DNA of 64,000 bases from DATFJT01 sp965230755 (GTDB lineage Bacteria > Bacteroidota > Bacteroidia > Chitinophagales > Saprospiraceae). Where the stretch lies: assembly GCA_965230755.1 (NCBI GenBank), contig CBDDLT010000005.1:62001-126000 (forward strand). Reading direction: 5' to 3'. The notes under the pieces were generated by a model that saw nothing but the letters and a program-made list of their open reading frames with translations, did not search any database and had not been told where the DNA came from. Of the stretch, positions 18,165 to 27,013 are shown piece by piece. The position numbers were made by a program, and so were the translations under genes. Positions within the stretch are counted from its first letter, which is position 1. Each line of letters opens with the position of its first letter.

Positions 18165-20177
18165 ATGACTTTTAAGGAAGCAATAAGAGCTGGAATACCC
18201 AAACAATTGCCAGCACCTCAGAAACTAGACCCTTCTGTACCTCATGCACCGCGAAGAGTTATCGAAAATGTCCTTTCCAAACAAGAAGTAAAACTGGCGA
18301 TATGTAATGCTCTAAGATATTTTCCAGCTTCCTGGCATGCTGAATTGTCTCGTGAATTTCATGAAGAATTGATGCAATATGGCCGAATATATATGTATAG
18401 ATTCAGGCCGGACTATGCAATGAAGGCAAGAAATATTTCAGATTATCCAGCGAATTGTAAACAAGCAGCGGGAATCATGCTAATGATTCAAAACAACCTG
18501 GATCCCAAGGTTGCCAAATACCCTCACGAATTGATTACTTACGGAGGAAACGGCGCTGTCTTTCAAAACTGGGCCCAGTACCTGCTGACCATGCAGTATT
18601 TATCTGAAATGAAGGACGATCAGACCCTTGTGCTCTATTCGGGCCATCCCATGGGCTTGTTTCCCAGTCACAAAAATGCACCAAGAGTAGTCGTGACCAA
18701 TGGGATGATGATACCCAATTACTCATCTAAGGAGGACTGGAATAAATACAATGCTCTGGGAGTCACGCAATATGGTCAAATGACGGCTGGATCGTTCATG
18801 TATATCGGTCCACAGGGAATAGTGCACGGAACCACCATTACATTGTTGAACGCAGGTCGATTAAATCGACTTGGTGAAAATGACTTAAAGGGTAAAACTT
18901 TTGTCACTTCCGGTCTCGGAGGTATGTCCGGAGCCCAAACTTTGGCCGCGGTGATCACAGGAGCGGTTGGAATCATTGCAGAAGTAGATAATAATGCCAT
19001 ACAGCAAAGAATTACGGATGGTTATGTCAGCAGAGAAAATGTGTATTCTGATCTGGACAAACTCAAAATTGCTATAGCGGAATCAAAAGCGAAGGAGGAA
19101 GGAATAGCTTTGGTATATTATGGCAATATCGTAGATCTGTGGGAGTACTTTGTAAAAGAGGATATCCATATTGATCTAGGATCCGACCAGACTTCTTTGC
19201 ACAATATTGATGATATGGGCTATTGTCCACAGGCATATAGCTTTGAACAAGCCAGTGAACTTCTTTTATCTGACAAGCAAAAGTTCATGTCTGAAGTACA
19301 GAAGACGCTTAGAAGTCATGTTAATGCCATCAATACCATGTGTGAACGAGGAATGTATTTTTGGGATTACGGTAATGCTTTTTTGCTAGAGGCTGGAAAG
19401 GCTGGTGCCGAAATTTGGAAGGATGACTCGAAGACATCTTTCATGTACCCTTCCTATGTTGAAGACATTATGGGTCCTCACTGTTTTGACCTTGGTTTTG
19501 GTCCGTTTAGATGGGTCTGTAGTTCGGGTACCGCGGAAGACCTTCAGATGACAGATTCAATTGCCGCTCAAGTATTATCTTCTATGCACAAAAATGCGGA
19601 TGCAGAAATCAAATCTCAGATTTTTGACAATATCAAGTGGATAGAAAATGCAGGAACCAACCTACCAGTGGTAGGTTCTCATTCTCGCATTTTATATGCG
19701 GATGCTCTGGGTCGAATAGAGATAGCCAAGGCATTTAACGAAGCGATTAAAAATGGAGAATTATCTGCCCCTGTTATTCTGGGCAGAGATCACCATGATG
19801 TAAGTGGAACGGATTCTCCTTTCCGAGAAACTGCTAATATTTATGACGGTTCTTCTTTTACTGCAGATATGGCCATACACAATGTCATTGGTGATTCATT
19901 CCGAGGGGCTACCTGGGTCAGTATTCACAATGGCGGCGGTGTCGGCTGGGGCGAAGCGATTAACGGAGGATTTGGCTTGATGCTCGATGGTTCAGAGCAA
20001 AGTTTAGCAAACCTCGAATCTATGTTGCATTGGGACGTTAACAATGGGATTGCTAGACGGAGTTGGGCCAGAAACAAGCCAGCTATTTACGCTATCAAGA
20101 AAGCCATGGAAATCGAACCCAGACTAAAAGTTACCTTGGCAGAGGTAGTCGATGACCAGCATCTAGATTTCATTTAA
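18165..20177 (+). CDS. hutU: Urocanate hydratase, long Bacteroidota form
   Basis: The 670-residue protein matches urocanase throughout: ELITYGGNGAVFQNWAQ, LYSGHPMGLFPS, VVTNGMMIPNYS, GVTQYGQMTAGSFMYIGPQG, the NAD-binding segment TSGLGGMSGAQ and RDHHDVSGTDSPFRE. It hydrates urocanate to 4-imidazolone-5-propionate with tightly bound NAD+ in histidine degradation. It is about 110 residues longer than the classical 556-residue enzymes, as in other Bacteroidota. No hutH or hutI is adjacent; the nearest possibly related gene is the degenerate arginase-fold gene at 28.4 kb. A weak hairpin (GACAA/TTGTC, 20182-20197) with T-rich sequence follows the stop codon. Confidence 0.96.
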   Translation: MTFKEAIRAGIPKQLPAPQKLDPSVPHAPRRVIENVLSKQEVKLAICNALRYFPASWHAELSREFHEELMQYGRIYMYRFRPDYAMKARNISDYPANCKQAAGIMLMIQNNLDPKVAKYPHELITYGGNGAVFQNWAQYLLTMQYLSEMKDDQTLVLYSGHPMGLFPSHKNAPRVVVTNGMMIPNYSSKEDWNKYNALGVTQYGQMTAGSFMYIGPQGIVHGTTITLLNAGRLNRLGENDLKGKTFVTSGLGGMSGAQTLAAVITGAVGIIAEVDNNAIQQRITDGYVSRENVYSDLDKLKIAIAESKAKEEGIALVYYGNIVDLWEYFVKEDIHIDLGSDQTSLHNIDDMGYCPQAYSFEQASELLLSDKQKFMSEVQKTLRSHVNAINTMCERGMYFWDYGNAFLLEAGKAGAEIWKDDSKTSFMYPSYVEDIMGPHCFDLGFGPFRWVCSSGTAEDLQMTDSIAAQVLSSMHKNADAEIKSQIFDNIKWIENAGTNLPVVGSHSRILYADALGRIEIAKAFNEAIKNGELSAPVILGRDHHDVSGTDSPFRETANIYDGSSFTADMAIHNVIGDSFRGATWVSIHNGGGVGWGEAINGGFGLMLDGSEQSLANLESMLHWDVNNGIARRSWARNKPAIYAIKKAMEIEPRLKVTLAEVVDDQHLDFI

Positions 20178-20186
20178 ACGGGACAA

Positions 20187-20927
20187 CTACAATTGTCTTC
20201 TTTTCTTCTTTTTGTAGTAGGTCTTTTTCTTTTCCCTAGTGCTGTTATAGCGCGTAGTTTGGATATAATGCCATGAAATACTGATACTGTGGAACATGAA
20301 CCAATCATTATTTTCGAGAAAAGTATAGCCATCAAGATTATCTGTAAAAGCTACATTGAATACGCTTTCTGCAGATACTGAAACTTGAGGCTTTATCACA
20401 TACTTTAACCCAAAAATGATAGGAACAGATATCGCAGGGCTTTCCTTTTCTCCTCTTGTTATTCCGTCATTAGGATTTTGATCGACGAAATCAGGATCGT
20501 TGAGAACAACACTAAGACCAAGTCCAACATAGGGTTGAAAATTTACCCAAGCGTCATAAACTGGACTTTCACCGAAGAAAGGGAAAAAATATCCTCTAAG
20601 GCTTCCTTCGAAAAGTCTATTTTCCATTTTATACGCTCTATTGTATCGTCCTGCATCCTCTTGTAGCGTATAGTTTCTGTCGTTACCGGTAATCTTTAAG
20701 GTATTGAGGCCAACACCGATGGCGATATTATCGTGAACAAATGCTCTGGCGAATGCCCCTAAAGCGAGATGTGTCTCACCAATATTGATAGATTCTTTTA
20801 CTAAATCACCCTGGTAATTAGAAAGACCTGCTTTAAAACCAAGCTCAATTGACTTTAACTCAAAATTCTGCGAAAAGACACTAGAAAAAAGAAATACAAT
20901 GGTGGCTAGACTTAACCATTTCTTCAT
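20187..20927 (-). CDS. Outer membrane beta-barrel protein of the DUF6089 type
   Basis: The 246-residue product has a signal peptide (1-19, ending VFSQ) and an amphipathic beta-strand pattern of a small barrel: ELGFKAGLSNYQGDL near the N-terminus, LRGYFFPFF, and FGLKYVIKPQVSVSAE. This resembles the DUF6089 proteins common in Bacteroidota, whose function is unknown. The last 20 residues are strongly basic (KKKTYYKKKKRRQL), which is unusual for a barrel C-terminus. It is convergent with hutU, 9 bp apart. A -7-like TAACTTTG lies just upstream. Confidence 0.7.
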   Translation of the reverse strand: MKKWLSLATIVFLFSSVFSQNFELKSIELGFKAGLSNYQGDLVKESINIGETHLALGAFARAFVHDNIAIGVGLNTLKITGNDRNYTLQEDAGRYNRAYKMENRLFEGSLRGYFFPFFGESPVYDAWVNFQPYVGLGLSVVLNDPDFVDQNPNDGITRGEKESPAISVPIIFGLKYVIKPQVSVSAESVFNVAFTDNLDGYTFLENNDWFMFHSISISWHYIQTTRYNSTREKKKTYYKKKKRRQL

Positions 20928-20945
20928 ATTACCGATTTAGAATCC

Positions 20946-20953
20946 CAAAGTTA
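20946..20953 (-). promoter_or_regulatory. Possible -7 promoter element of the DUF6089-type gene
   Basis: On the minus strand TAACTTTG matches the Bacteroidota -7 consensus TAnnTTTG, 18 nt before the start codon. No TTTG is seen at the -33 position, so this is tentative. Confidence 0.35.
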
Positions 20954-20976
20954 AATATTTCTAATATTCTTCATGT

Positions 20977-21483
20977 TTAATTTCTGCTCTTTAGCGTCCA
21001 AACAAAGTTAAATTCACTAACAATGTTGTTTTCTTTATCATATCCGACAGATTTTGCCGTGAATTCTCTACCCTCAGAATCCCTGCTCACTGAGTCAACA
21101 AACTCTGCAATTTCTTTGATTTGCTTGCACTCGAAGATCAAATCCGTTTTTGCCTTTTTATGAAAGACAACATGCATTTCCTTTACCAGCATCGATATAT
21201 TTCCATAATGACGGGCAGGAAAATAAAATGCCAGACCGGTTGAGATTTCAGCTGCAGAAGCTTGGGCTGCAAAATAAACTGACTTAAATGGATTCTTAGT
21301 GCTCCATCTAAATGGCAACTTCACCCTAATTTTACCCTCAGATATTTCTTGAATACTAGCTCTTGAAAACCAAAGAATTGGAATATACTTGAATCCAAAA
21401 GCCCGAAAACCCCATGGTGATGATATTTTCTTGATCAATTTTTGTGTTCCGGGGCTAGAATGGTTGTAGACATTTTTTTCCAT
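20977..21483 (-). CDS. DUF4442 hotdog-fold protein (thioesterase-like)
   Basis: The 168-residue cytoplasmic protein has the pattern of the DUF4442 branch of the hotdog superfamily: an N-terminal helix region, KIRVKLPFRWSTKNPFKSVYFAAQASAAEISTGL with the central hotdog helix, then strands MSMLVKEM-like and KTDLIFECKQI. Relatives are acyl-CoA thioesterase-like, but catalysis is unproven for DUF4442. It lies 49 bp upstream of the DUF6089-type gene on the same strand, and that gap holds a possible promoter, so co-transcription is uncertain. Confidence 0.7.
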   Translation of the reverse strand: MEKNVYNHSSPGTQKLIKKISSPWGFRAFGFKYIPILWFSRASIQEISEGKIRVKLPFRWSTKNPFKSVYFAAQASAAEISTGLAFYFPARHYGNISMLVKEMHVVFHKKAKTDLIFECKQIKEIAEFVDSVSRDSEGREFTAKSVGYDKENNIVSEFNFVWTLKSRN

Positions 21484-21647
21484 ATCGTAATATACTTTAT
21501 AATTCTTACATCTTCTTTGTTGACAATATCACTCAAAATACTTTTAAAGAATATTCTAACTATCGTAAATCTATTACTACAACGTAATTCGAAGGACTGT
21601 TAACATCTTTTAACAATTCAAGTGTGTCTTCTTAGCGGGAAGTTCAA

Positions 21648-21655
21648 TACCTTAG
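21648..21655 (+). promoter_or_regulatory. Possible -7 element of the outer membrane barrel gene
   Basis: TACCTTAG is one mismatch from TAnnTTTG and lies 54 nt before the ATG at 21710. If real, it favours that downstream start over an ATG at 21662. No convincing -33 box was found. The rest of 21484-21709 holds nothing I recognise. Confidence 0.25.
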
Positions 21656-21709
21656 CAACTGATGTATATTTTGGTGGAACTTTTGGGTTTCGATGCTGTT
21701 ATCCGTATT

Positions 21710-24088
21710 ATGAAAAGTAAATTTATCTATTCCTTTTTATTGTTAGTCCTATTTTCTTTTGGATCCATTCAATTGTTGAGCCAGGATTATAGTGTCTCCG
21801 GAAGAATTCTCAATGAACAAGGAGAGGAGGTTCCATACGCTACCATCACTGCTTTGGAGCCAAGCGATAGCAGCCTAGTGAAAGGGACCTTAAGCGATGA
21901 TAATGGGATGTTTCAAATTGAATTGGCCAAGGGGACTTATCTGATTAAGATAAATTTTCTTTCCTATCAAGAACACTCAGAGCTGGTCGAAGTCTCGAAT
22001 AAGATAAAATTGAATAACATTATACTTAAGGAGGATATCCGAGTTTTAGAAGAAGTCGAAGTTCGAGCTGAAAAGAGTCAATTGACTATGAAGCTGGACA
22101 AGAGAATATTTAATGTTGGAAGAGATCTCACCTCAAGAGGAGGAAATGCCAGTGATATATTAGATAATATACCATCAGTCAATGTAGATGTCGAGGGTAA
22201 TGTTAGTCTGAGAGGTAGCAATAATATAAAGATCCTAATTGATGGTAAAGAGTCCGCCATGGTATCGGATGGTGGAGCCTTTCTGCGCCAGCTACCCGCC
22301 AATATGATCAAACAGGTAGAAGTAATAACCAACCCGTCAGCCAGATATCAGGCAGACGGTGAAGCCGGGATTATCAACATCGTTCTCCAAAAAAATAATG
22401 AGAAAAAGTATAATGGTAGCATAGAAGCCAGTATTGGAGACCCAGCTAATCACAGCCTTTCATATATTTTGAACTGGCGAGGTGAAAAAATAGGTATCAA
22501 CAGTTCCTATGGATTGCAATACAGAAAATTCAGAGGGTCTGGATCCATAAAACAGGATTTTTTTGATTCAAGTATTGAAGATTATAACAGTACCAGAGCG
22601 CATCAGCGAGGAGGATTGAATCATAATTTTCGACTGGGATTGGACTGGTATATCAATCCTAAAAACACCGTGGCATTAATTGGTTTGTTTAATCCAAGAA
22701 CAGCAGATAATGGCGCCAATATAGATTATACCTATTTTGAAGTTGACTCACCTGACACCTATTGGATAGCAAGGGATGATGATGAAAGAGAGGAGGCAAG
22801 GAATATAGAATTCAGCCTTAGTCACACTAAAAAGCTGGATAAAAAGGACCATAAATGGACAAACCTGATCAGCTTAAACCGAAGAGATGACGAAGAGAGA
22901 AATGTAATTACAGAAACCACAAGTTTGAAATCAGATGTATTGTATCAATATGTCAACAATCGAGAGGATGCTCAAACTCTAGTTCTTCAAAGTGATTACG
23001 TTAAGCCCTTTGGGAAAGAAGGAAAATTTGAAACCGGGGTAAGAGGTAGTTTCAGAAGAATAGAAAATGAGTTTCTTGTGCGTGAAGCACTTAACGATGG
23101 AGTCCCAGGCGTACTGGAAAATTTTGACAACCTTTTCAAGTATGACGAAGATATCTATGCCGCTTATTTTATGGCTGGAAATAAAATTAATCGCTGGTCT
23201 TATCAAGCGGGCCTTCGAGTAGAGCACTCTGAAATCAGTACTGAGCTGGTAAAGACCATGGAGAAGAATCCAAGGTCTTACACTAACCTCTTTCCTTCAG
23301 GCCTAATCAATTATGAAATGGACAGTCTGAATTCGTTTCAATTGAGTTATTCGAGAAGGATCACACGTCCCAGACTATGGTCACTTTTTCCTTTTTTCAC
23401 CTTTAGTGACAACCGAAATTTGGCTTCAGGTAATCCCGACTTAGATCCGGAATTGACCAACTCTATGGAATTGGCTTGGCTGAAAAAGCATGAAGGAGGT
23501 AACATTATGGCGGCTCTTGTTTACAGAAGAAGTATTGATGTCATTGAAAGGATAAGTCAGGAATCCGAAGATGGTATTATTAGATCTTTTCCTGTTAACA
23601 TCTCTACCCGGGACGCATACGGAGTTGAACTGAATGCCAGCTTTAGACCCAAAGAATGGTGGAAGATAAGTGCTGGCACCTACTTTGCTTATGAAGAGTT
23701 AAGCGGACAATATGAGTCTATATCACTAGAGACTTACTATTTTAATTCCGAATCGAGACTCAGTACAGAATTTGACATTACAAAAGATATTGACTTTCAG
23801 ATCAGTTATCGATATGATAGTCCTTTTAATACCCCACAAGGAAGAAGACTTTCAATCAATTTTGTTCAAGCAGCCATTTCGAAAAAGTTTTGGAATAACA
23901 AAGCCAGTTTGACACTCAATGTTAGCGACCTTTTTAACACTCGATTTAGGCGATCAGAAATAAGTACCGACCGATTTGATCAAGAATCGGAATTTCAATG
24001 GAGACAAAGACAATTGATTCTTACCTTTAACTACAGAATTGGAAAAGAGAATAATTCCAGATCAAGAGGTAGAAGACCTTCCATGTAG
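21710..24088 (+). CDS. Outer membrane beta-barrel family protein (TonB-receptor-like, CarboxypepD_reg-plug-barrel)
   Basis: I start the gene at 21710 because MKSKFIYSFLLLVLFSFGS opens a proper signal peptide; the longer frame from 21662 would add 16 residues ahead of it. The mature protein has a carboxypeptidase-regulatory-like domain (YSVSGRILNEQGEEVPYATI) and a plug (SDILDNIPSVNVDVEGNVSLRG ... NPSARYQADGEAGIINI). A large barrel of the OMP_b-brl_3 type follows, ending in LILTFNYRIG and a Ser/Arg-rich tail. These proteins resemble TonB receptors, but many have no known ligand. It stands alone, with a 226-bp upstream gap. Confidence 0.85.
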   Translation: MKSKFIYSFLLLVLFSFGSIQLLSQDYSVSGRILNEQGEEVPYATITALEPSDSSLVKGTLSDDNGMFQIELAKGTYLIKINFLSYQEHSELVEVSNKIKLNNIILKEDIRVLEEVEVRAEKSQLTMKLDKRIFNVGRDLTSRGGNASDILDNIPSVNVDVEGNVSLRGSNNIKILIDGKESAMVSDGGAFLRQLPANMIKQVEVITNPSARYQADGEAGIINIVLQKNNEKKYNGSIEASIGDPANHSLSYILNWRGEKIGINSSYGLQYRKFRGSGSIKQDFFDSSIEDYNSTRAHQRGGLNHNFRLGLDWYINPKNTVALIGLFNPRTADNGANIDYTYFEVDSPDTYWIARDDDEREEARNIEFSLSHTKKLDKKDHKWTNLISLNRRDDEERNVITETTSLKSDVLYQYVNNREDAQTLVLQSDYVKPFGKEGKFETGVRGSFRRIENEFLVREALNDGVPGVLENFDNLFKYDEDIYAAYFMAGNKINRWSYQAGLRVEHSEISTELVKTMEKNPRSYTNLFPSGLINYEMDSLNSFQLSYSRRITRPRLWSLFPFFTFSDNRNLASGNPDLDPELTNSMELAWLKKHEGGNIMAALVYRRSIDVIERISQESEDGIIRSFPVNISTRDAYGVELNASFRPKEWWKISAGTYFAYEELSGQYESISLETYYFNSESRLSTEFDITKDIDFQISYRYDSPFNTPQGRRLSINFVQAAISKKFWNNKASLTLNVSDLFNTRFRRSEISTDRFDQESEFQWRQRQLILTFNYRIGKENNSRSRGRRPSM

Positions 24089-24171
24089 GATATTCGAAAC
24101 CTGATCTGATTAGTATCGAAGTCAATTGTTCTCTAATTGTATATTGTTGTAATTCGAAAATAATTTAGTCT

Positions 24172-25236
24172 GTGAGTGTTGCTGTAATATTGATGAATCT
24201 GGGATCACCGGATTCCGTAAGTACTAAAGATGTACGAAAATATTTGAATGAGTTCTTAATGGATGAAAGGGTGATAGATATTCCTTATCTAAAGAGGACT
24301 TTATTGGTGAAAGGTATTATCACTCCTTTTAGATCACCGAGAAGCGCCAAGGCCTATAAGAAGATATGGACGGCAGATGGATCTCCTCTTATAGTTCTTA
24401 CTGAAGAATTAAAAAAGGAATTGGAAAAGCTCATTCCACAGAATATCCATATTATGATGAGGTACGGTAATCCAAGTCCGACTCAAGTTTTTGATCAGAT
24501 ACATGCCGAAAATCCGGATATTAGCGATATTCTAATTGTTCCTCTTTATCCCCACTATGCGATGTCAAGTTATGAAACAGCGGTGGTTTATGCTCTTGAC
24601 TGTCACAAGAAAAGTGGCCTCCCTTCAAAACTGCATTTTGTTGCTCCTTTTTACAATGAAAAAAAATATATCGATAGCCTTGTAGGGAGTATAAAGGAAT
24701 ATCTCGAAAATCCTTTTGACAAGATCCTATTCAGTTATCATGGCATTCCGGAACGACATATTAAAAAGTCTGATCCCAATAATAACTACTGTTTGGTTTC
24801 TGGCGATTGTTGTCAGAAATCATCCTCCTCTCATGAATTTTGCTATCGCCATCAATGTTTTGAGACAACCCGATTGGTCGTCGAAAAGTTGGGATTAAAG
24901 GAAGATCAGTATGAGATTAGTTTTCAGTCCAGATTGGGACGCGATCCATGGTTGTTGCCGGCTACAGCAGATAGGCTAGAAGAATTACCCAAGGAAGGAG
25001 TTAAAAAGCTCCTGGTAGTTTGTCCGTCCTTTGTCAGCGACTGTCTCGAGACACTGGAAGAAATATCTATTGAAGGAAAGTCTGAATTTTTAGAGCACGG
25101 GGGAGAACAATTCGATCAAATCCCCTGTCTCAATACTTCTGCTTCCTGGGTAGAATGTTTATCCTCTTATGTCGAAGATTTTTCCAAAGGAAATCACGAT
25201 ATGATTTGGTCTGCAGATAAAGTGAAGAGCTTATGA
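24172..25236 (+). CDS. hemH: Ferrochelatase
   Basis: The 354-residue enzyme inserts Fe2+ into protoporphyrin IX, the last step of haem synthesis. It starts with GTG, giving VSVAVILMNLGSPDSV, the family's opening motif. The catalytic His190 lies in FSYHGIPERH and the conserved acidic pair in SDCLETLEEIS near 297. Cys207, 213, 214, 224 and 229 form a cluster (NYC...DCC...FCYRHQC) that could bind metal, as in several bacterial ferrochelatases. The last codons overlap hemJ by 4 bp (ATGA), so the two are translationally coupled. Confidence 0.95.
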   Translation: MSVAVILMNLGSPDSVSTKDVRKYLNEFLMDERVIDIPYLKRTLLVKGIITPFRSPRSAKAYKKIWTADGSPLIVLTEELKKELEKLIPQNIHIMMRYGNPSPTQVFDQIHAENPDISDILIVPLYPHYAMSSYETAVVYALDCHKKSGLPSKLHFVAPFYNEKKYIDSLVGSIKEYLENPFDKILFSYHGIPERHIKKSDPNNNYCLVSGDCCQKSSSSHEFCYRHQCFETTRLVVEKLGLKEDQYEISFQSRLGRDPWLLPATADRLEELPKEGVKKLLVVCPSFVSDCLETLEEISIEGKSEFLEHGGEQFDQIPCLNTSASWVECLSSYVEDFSKGNHDMIWSADKVKSL

Positions 25237-25763
25237 GCCATATCCTTTATCTAAAAGCAGCACATATAATATTCGTCTGTACTTGGTTTGCAGGATTATT
25301 CTATATCGTGAGGCTTTTTATCTACTATACAGAAGCAAAAGACAAGGAACCCACAGAGCGTCAAATTCTTCAGGACCAATTGGGTCTTATGATGAACAGG
25401 CTGTGGAAAATCATCACGGTTCCTAGTGCAGTGATCACTTTGCTATTGGGGCTGGGAAACTGGTATTTTTACGGATGGACACCGGATTGGCTATATCTGA
25501 AATTGATCTTTGTGGTTGCTCTATATCTCTACCATCTTTATCTGGGTTTAATAAGACGGCGATTATTAGAACATGTCTATACCTGGAATTCCTATCAGTT
25601 AAGATTATGGAACGAACTTGCAACCATCTTTCTGTTTGCAATCGTTCTCCTTGCCGTAGTCAAAAATATGTTGAGTCCAGTTTATGGAATTTTAGGGCTT
25701 ATCGTATTGATGATCTTATTGTATGCTGGAATTAAAATCTATTCACTATTTAGAAAAAAATAG
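25233..25763 (+). CDS. hemJ: HemJ-type protoporphyrinogen IX oxidase (membrane protein)
   Basis: The 176-residue protein has four to five membrane segments and the HemJ/UPF0093 start MSHILYLKAAHIIFVCTWFAGLFYI. It includes His11, and the family-typical WKIITVPSAVITLLLG follows. HemJ oxidises protoporphyrinogen IX to protoporphyrin IX, the substrate of the ferrochelatase encoded just upstream, and the 4-bp overlap with hemH supports this. It replaces HemG or HemY in many bacteria. The reaction is inferred from family and context. Confidence 0.9.
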   Translation: MSHILYLKAAHIIFVCTWFAGLFYIVRLFIYYTEAKDKEPTERQILQDQLGLMMNRLWKIITVPSAVITLLLGLGNWYFYGWTPDWLYLKLIFVVALYLYHLYLGLIRRRLLEHVYTWNSYQLRLWNELATIFLFAIVLLAVVKNMLSPVYGILGLIVLMILLYAGIKIYSLFRKK

Positions 25764-25765
25764 TT

Positions 25766-27013
25766 ATGATCGATAAAATCACATGTCCGAATTGTGGTCA
25801 TCATTTCGATGTTGAAGATGCTTTGTCTGGCAAGATTCAATCGCATTATCAAAAAGAATACGAGAAGAAAATCGAAGAACAGAATGAGCGTTTTCGAAAG
25901 GAAAAAGAACAGCTAGAAAAAGAAAAGGAGTCATTCGAAGAGAAAAAGGAAAAAGAAAATCAGCTCTTTAAAGAGAAATTGGAGCAAAGACTTATCAAGG
26001 AAGCAGAAAAAATCAGGCAAAAAACCCATGAGAGCTTTGAACAGCAGCTCAAGACGCTTCAGCTGGATAATGAAAAGAAAAAGGAAGAAAACCGAAATTT
26101 AAAAGCGCAAGAGATCAATCTTTTGAGAAGGGAGAATGAGCTAAAGGAAAAAGCTGAAGAGCTAGAACTCAAAGTGGAAAAGCAAATTCTAGAGAAGCAA
26201 AAGGAAATAGAGGAGAAGGCCCGCATCAAGGAAAGGGAGAGCTTTGAATTGGAAAAAATAAAACTTCTCAAGCAAATAGAAGATAACAAAAAGCTTGCTG
26301 AAGAGATGAAGCGTAAAGCTGAACAGGGATCAATGCAACTCCAAGGAGAGGTCCAAGAGCTGGCCCTAGAGGAATTACTGGAACATAGTTTCCCTTTCGA
26401 TAAGGTAACAGAGGTGTCAAAAGGTATTCGTGGAGCAGATTGTATTCAGCGGGTTTTTAACAGCCTGCAACAAGAATGCGGCAGTATTGTGTACGAAAGC
26501 AAGAGAACCAAGCATTTTGCCAATGATTGGATTGATAAACTGAAGCAGGATCAAATTCAGTGTAAGGCAGACCTTGCCGTAATTGTGACAGAAACATTTC
26601 CAAAAGACATGTTGAGATTTGGCCAAAAGGAAGGAATTTGGATATGTAGTTTTCAAGAAGTGAAAAGCCTTGCATTGATACTGAGGGAGATGCTGATAAG
26701 AATTAAAACTGTTCAATCTTCCGAAGAGAACAAAGGCGATAAAATGGAGCTTTTATACCGGTATCTTACCGGCTCTGAATTTGCTCAAAATGTACAGCGC
26801 ATAGTGGAGAACTATGACAATATGCAAAATCAACTATTGAAGGAAAAAAGGGCCATGCACAACATCTGGAAAGAACGCGAAAAGCAAATTTGGGTGGTGC
26901 AAGAAAATCTATCTTCGCTGTTCGGCTCGATCAAAGGAATTGCAGGTAAAGACCTTCAGGCTTCATCAATGATGGAACTGGACACTCCTACAGAAAAGGG
27001 CCTAGACACCTAA
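25766..27013 (+). CDS. DUF2130 family protein with zinc-ribbon start and coiled coil
   Basis: The 415-residue product begins MIDKITCPNCGHHF, a single CPNC knuckle with nearby histidines. Residues about 25-195 form a very long charged coiled coil rich in E, K and Q. The C-terminal half is the DUF2130 domain: KGIRGADCIQRVFN, YESKRTKHFANDWIDKLKQDQ and ADLAVIVTETFPKDM. That pattern resembles a restriction-endonuclease-like fold, but no activity is established. It starts 2 bp after hemJ, so it is probably cotranscribed. Its 3' end overlaps the convergent dehydrogenase gene by 12 bp. Confidence 0.85.
   Translation: MIDKITCPNCGHHFDVEDALSGKIQSHYQKEYEKKIEEQNERFRKEKEQLEKEKESFEEKKEKENQLFKEKLEQRLIKEAEKIRQKTHESFEQQLKTLQLDNEKKKEENRNLKAQEINLLRRENELKEKAEELELKVEKQILEKQKEIEEKARIKERESFELEKIKLLKQIEDNKKLAEEMKRKAEQGSMQLQGEVQELALEELLEHSFPFDKVTEVSKGIRGADCIQRVFNSLQQECGSIVYESKRTKHFANDWIDKLKQDQIQCKADLAVIVTETFPKDMLRFGQKEGIWICSFQEVKSLALILREMLIRIKTVQSSEENKGDKMELLYRYLTGSEFAQNVQRIVENYDNMQNQLLKEKRAMHNIWKEREKQIWVVQENLSSLFGSIKGIAGKDLQASSMMELDTPTEKGLDT

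Noticed and set aside
21662..21709. Upstream ATG extension of the outer membrane barrel gene
   Set aside because: It would put 16 non-signal residues before a standard signal peptide, and a possible -7 box lies just ahead of it, so the later ATG is preferred.
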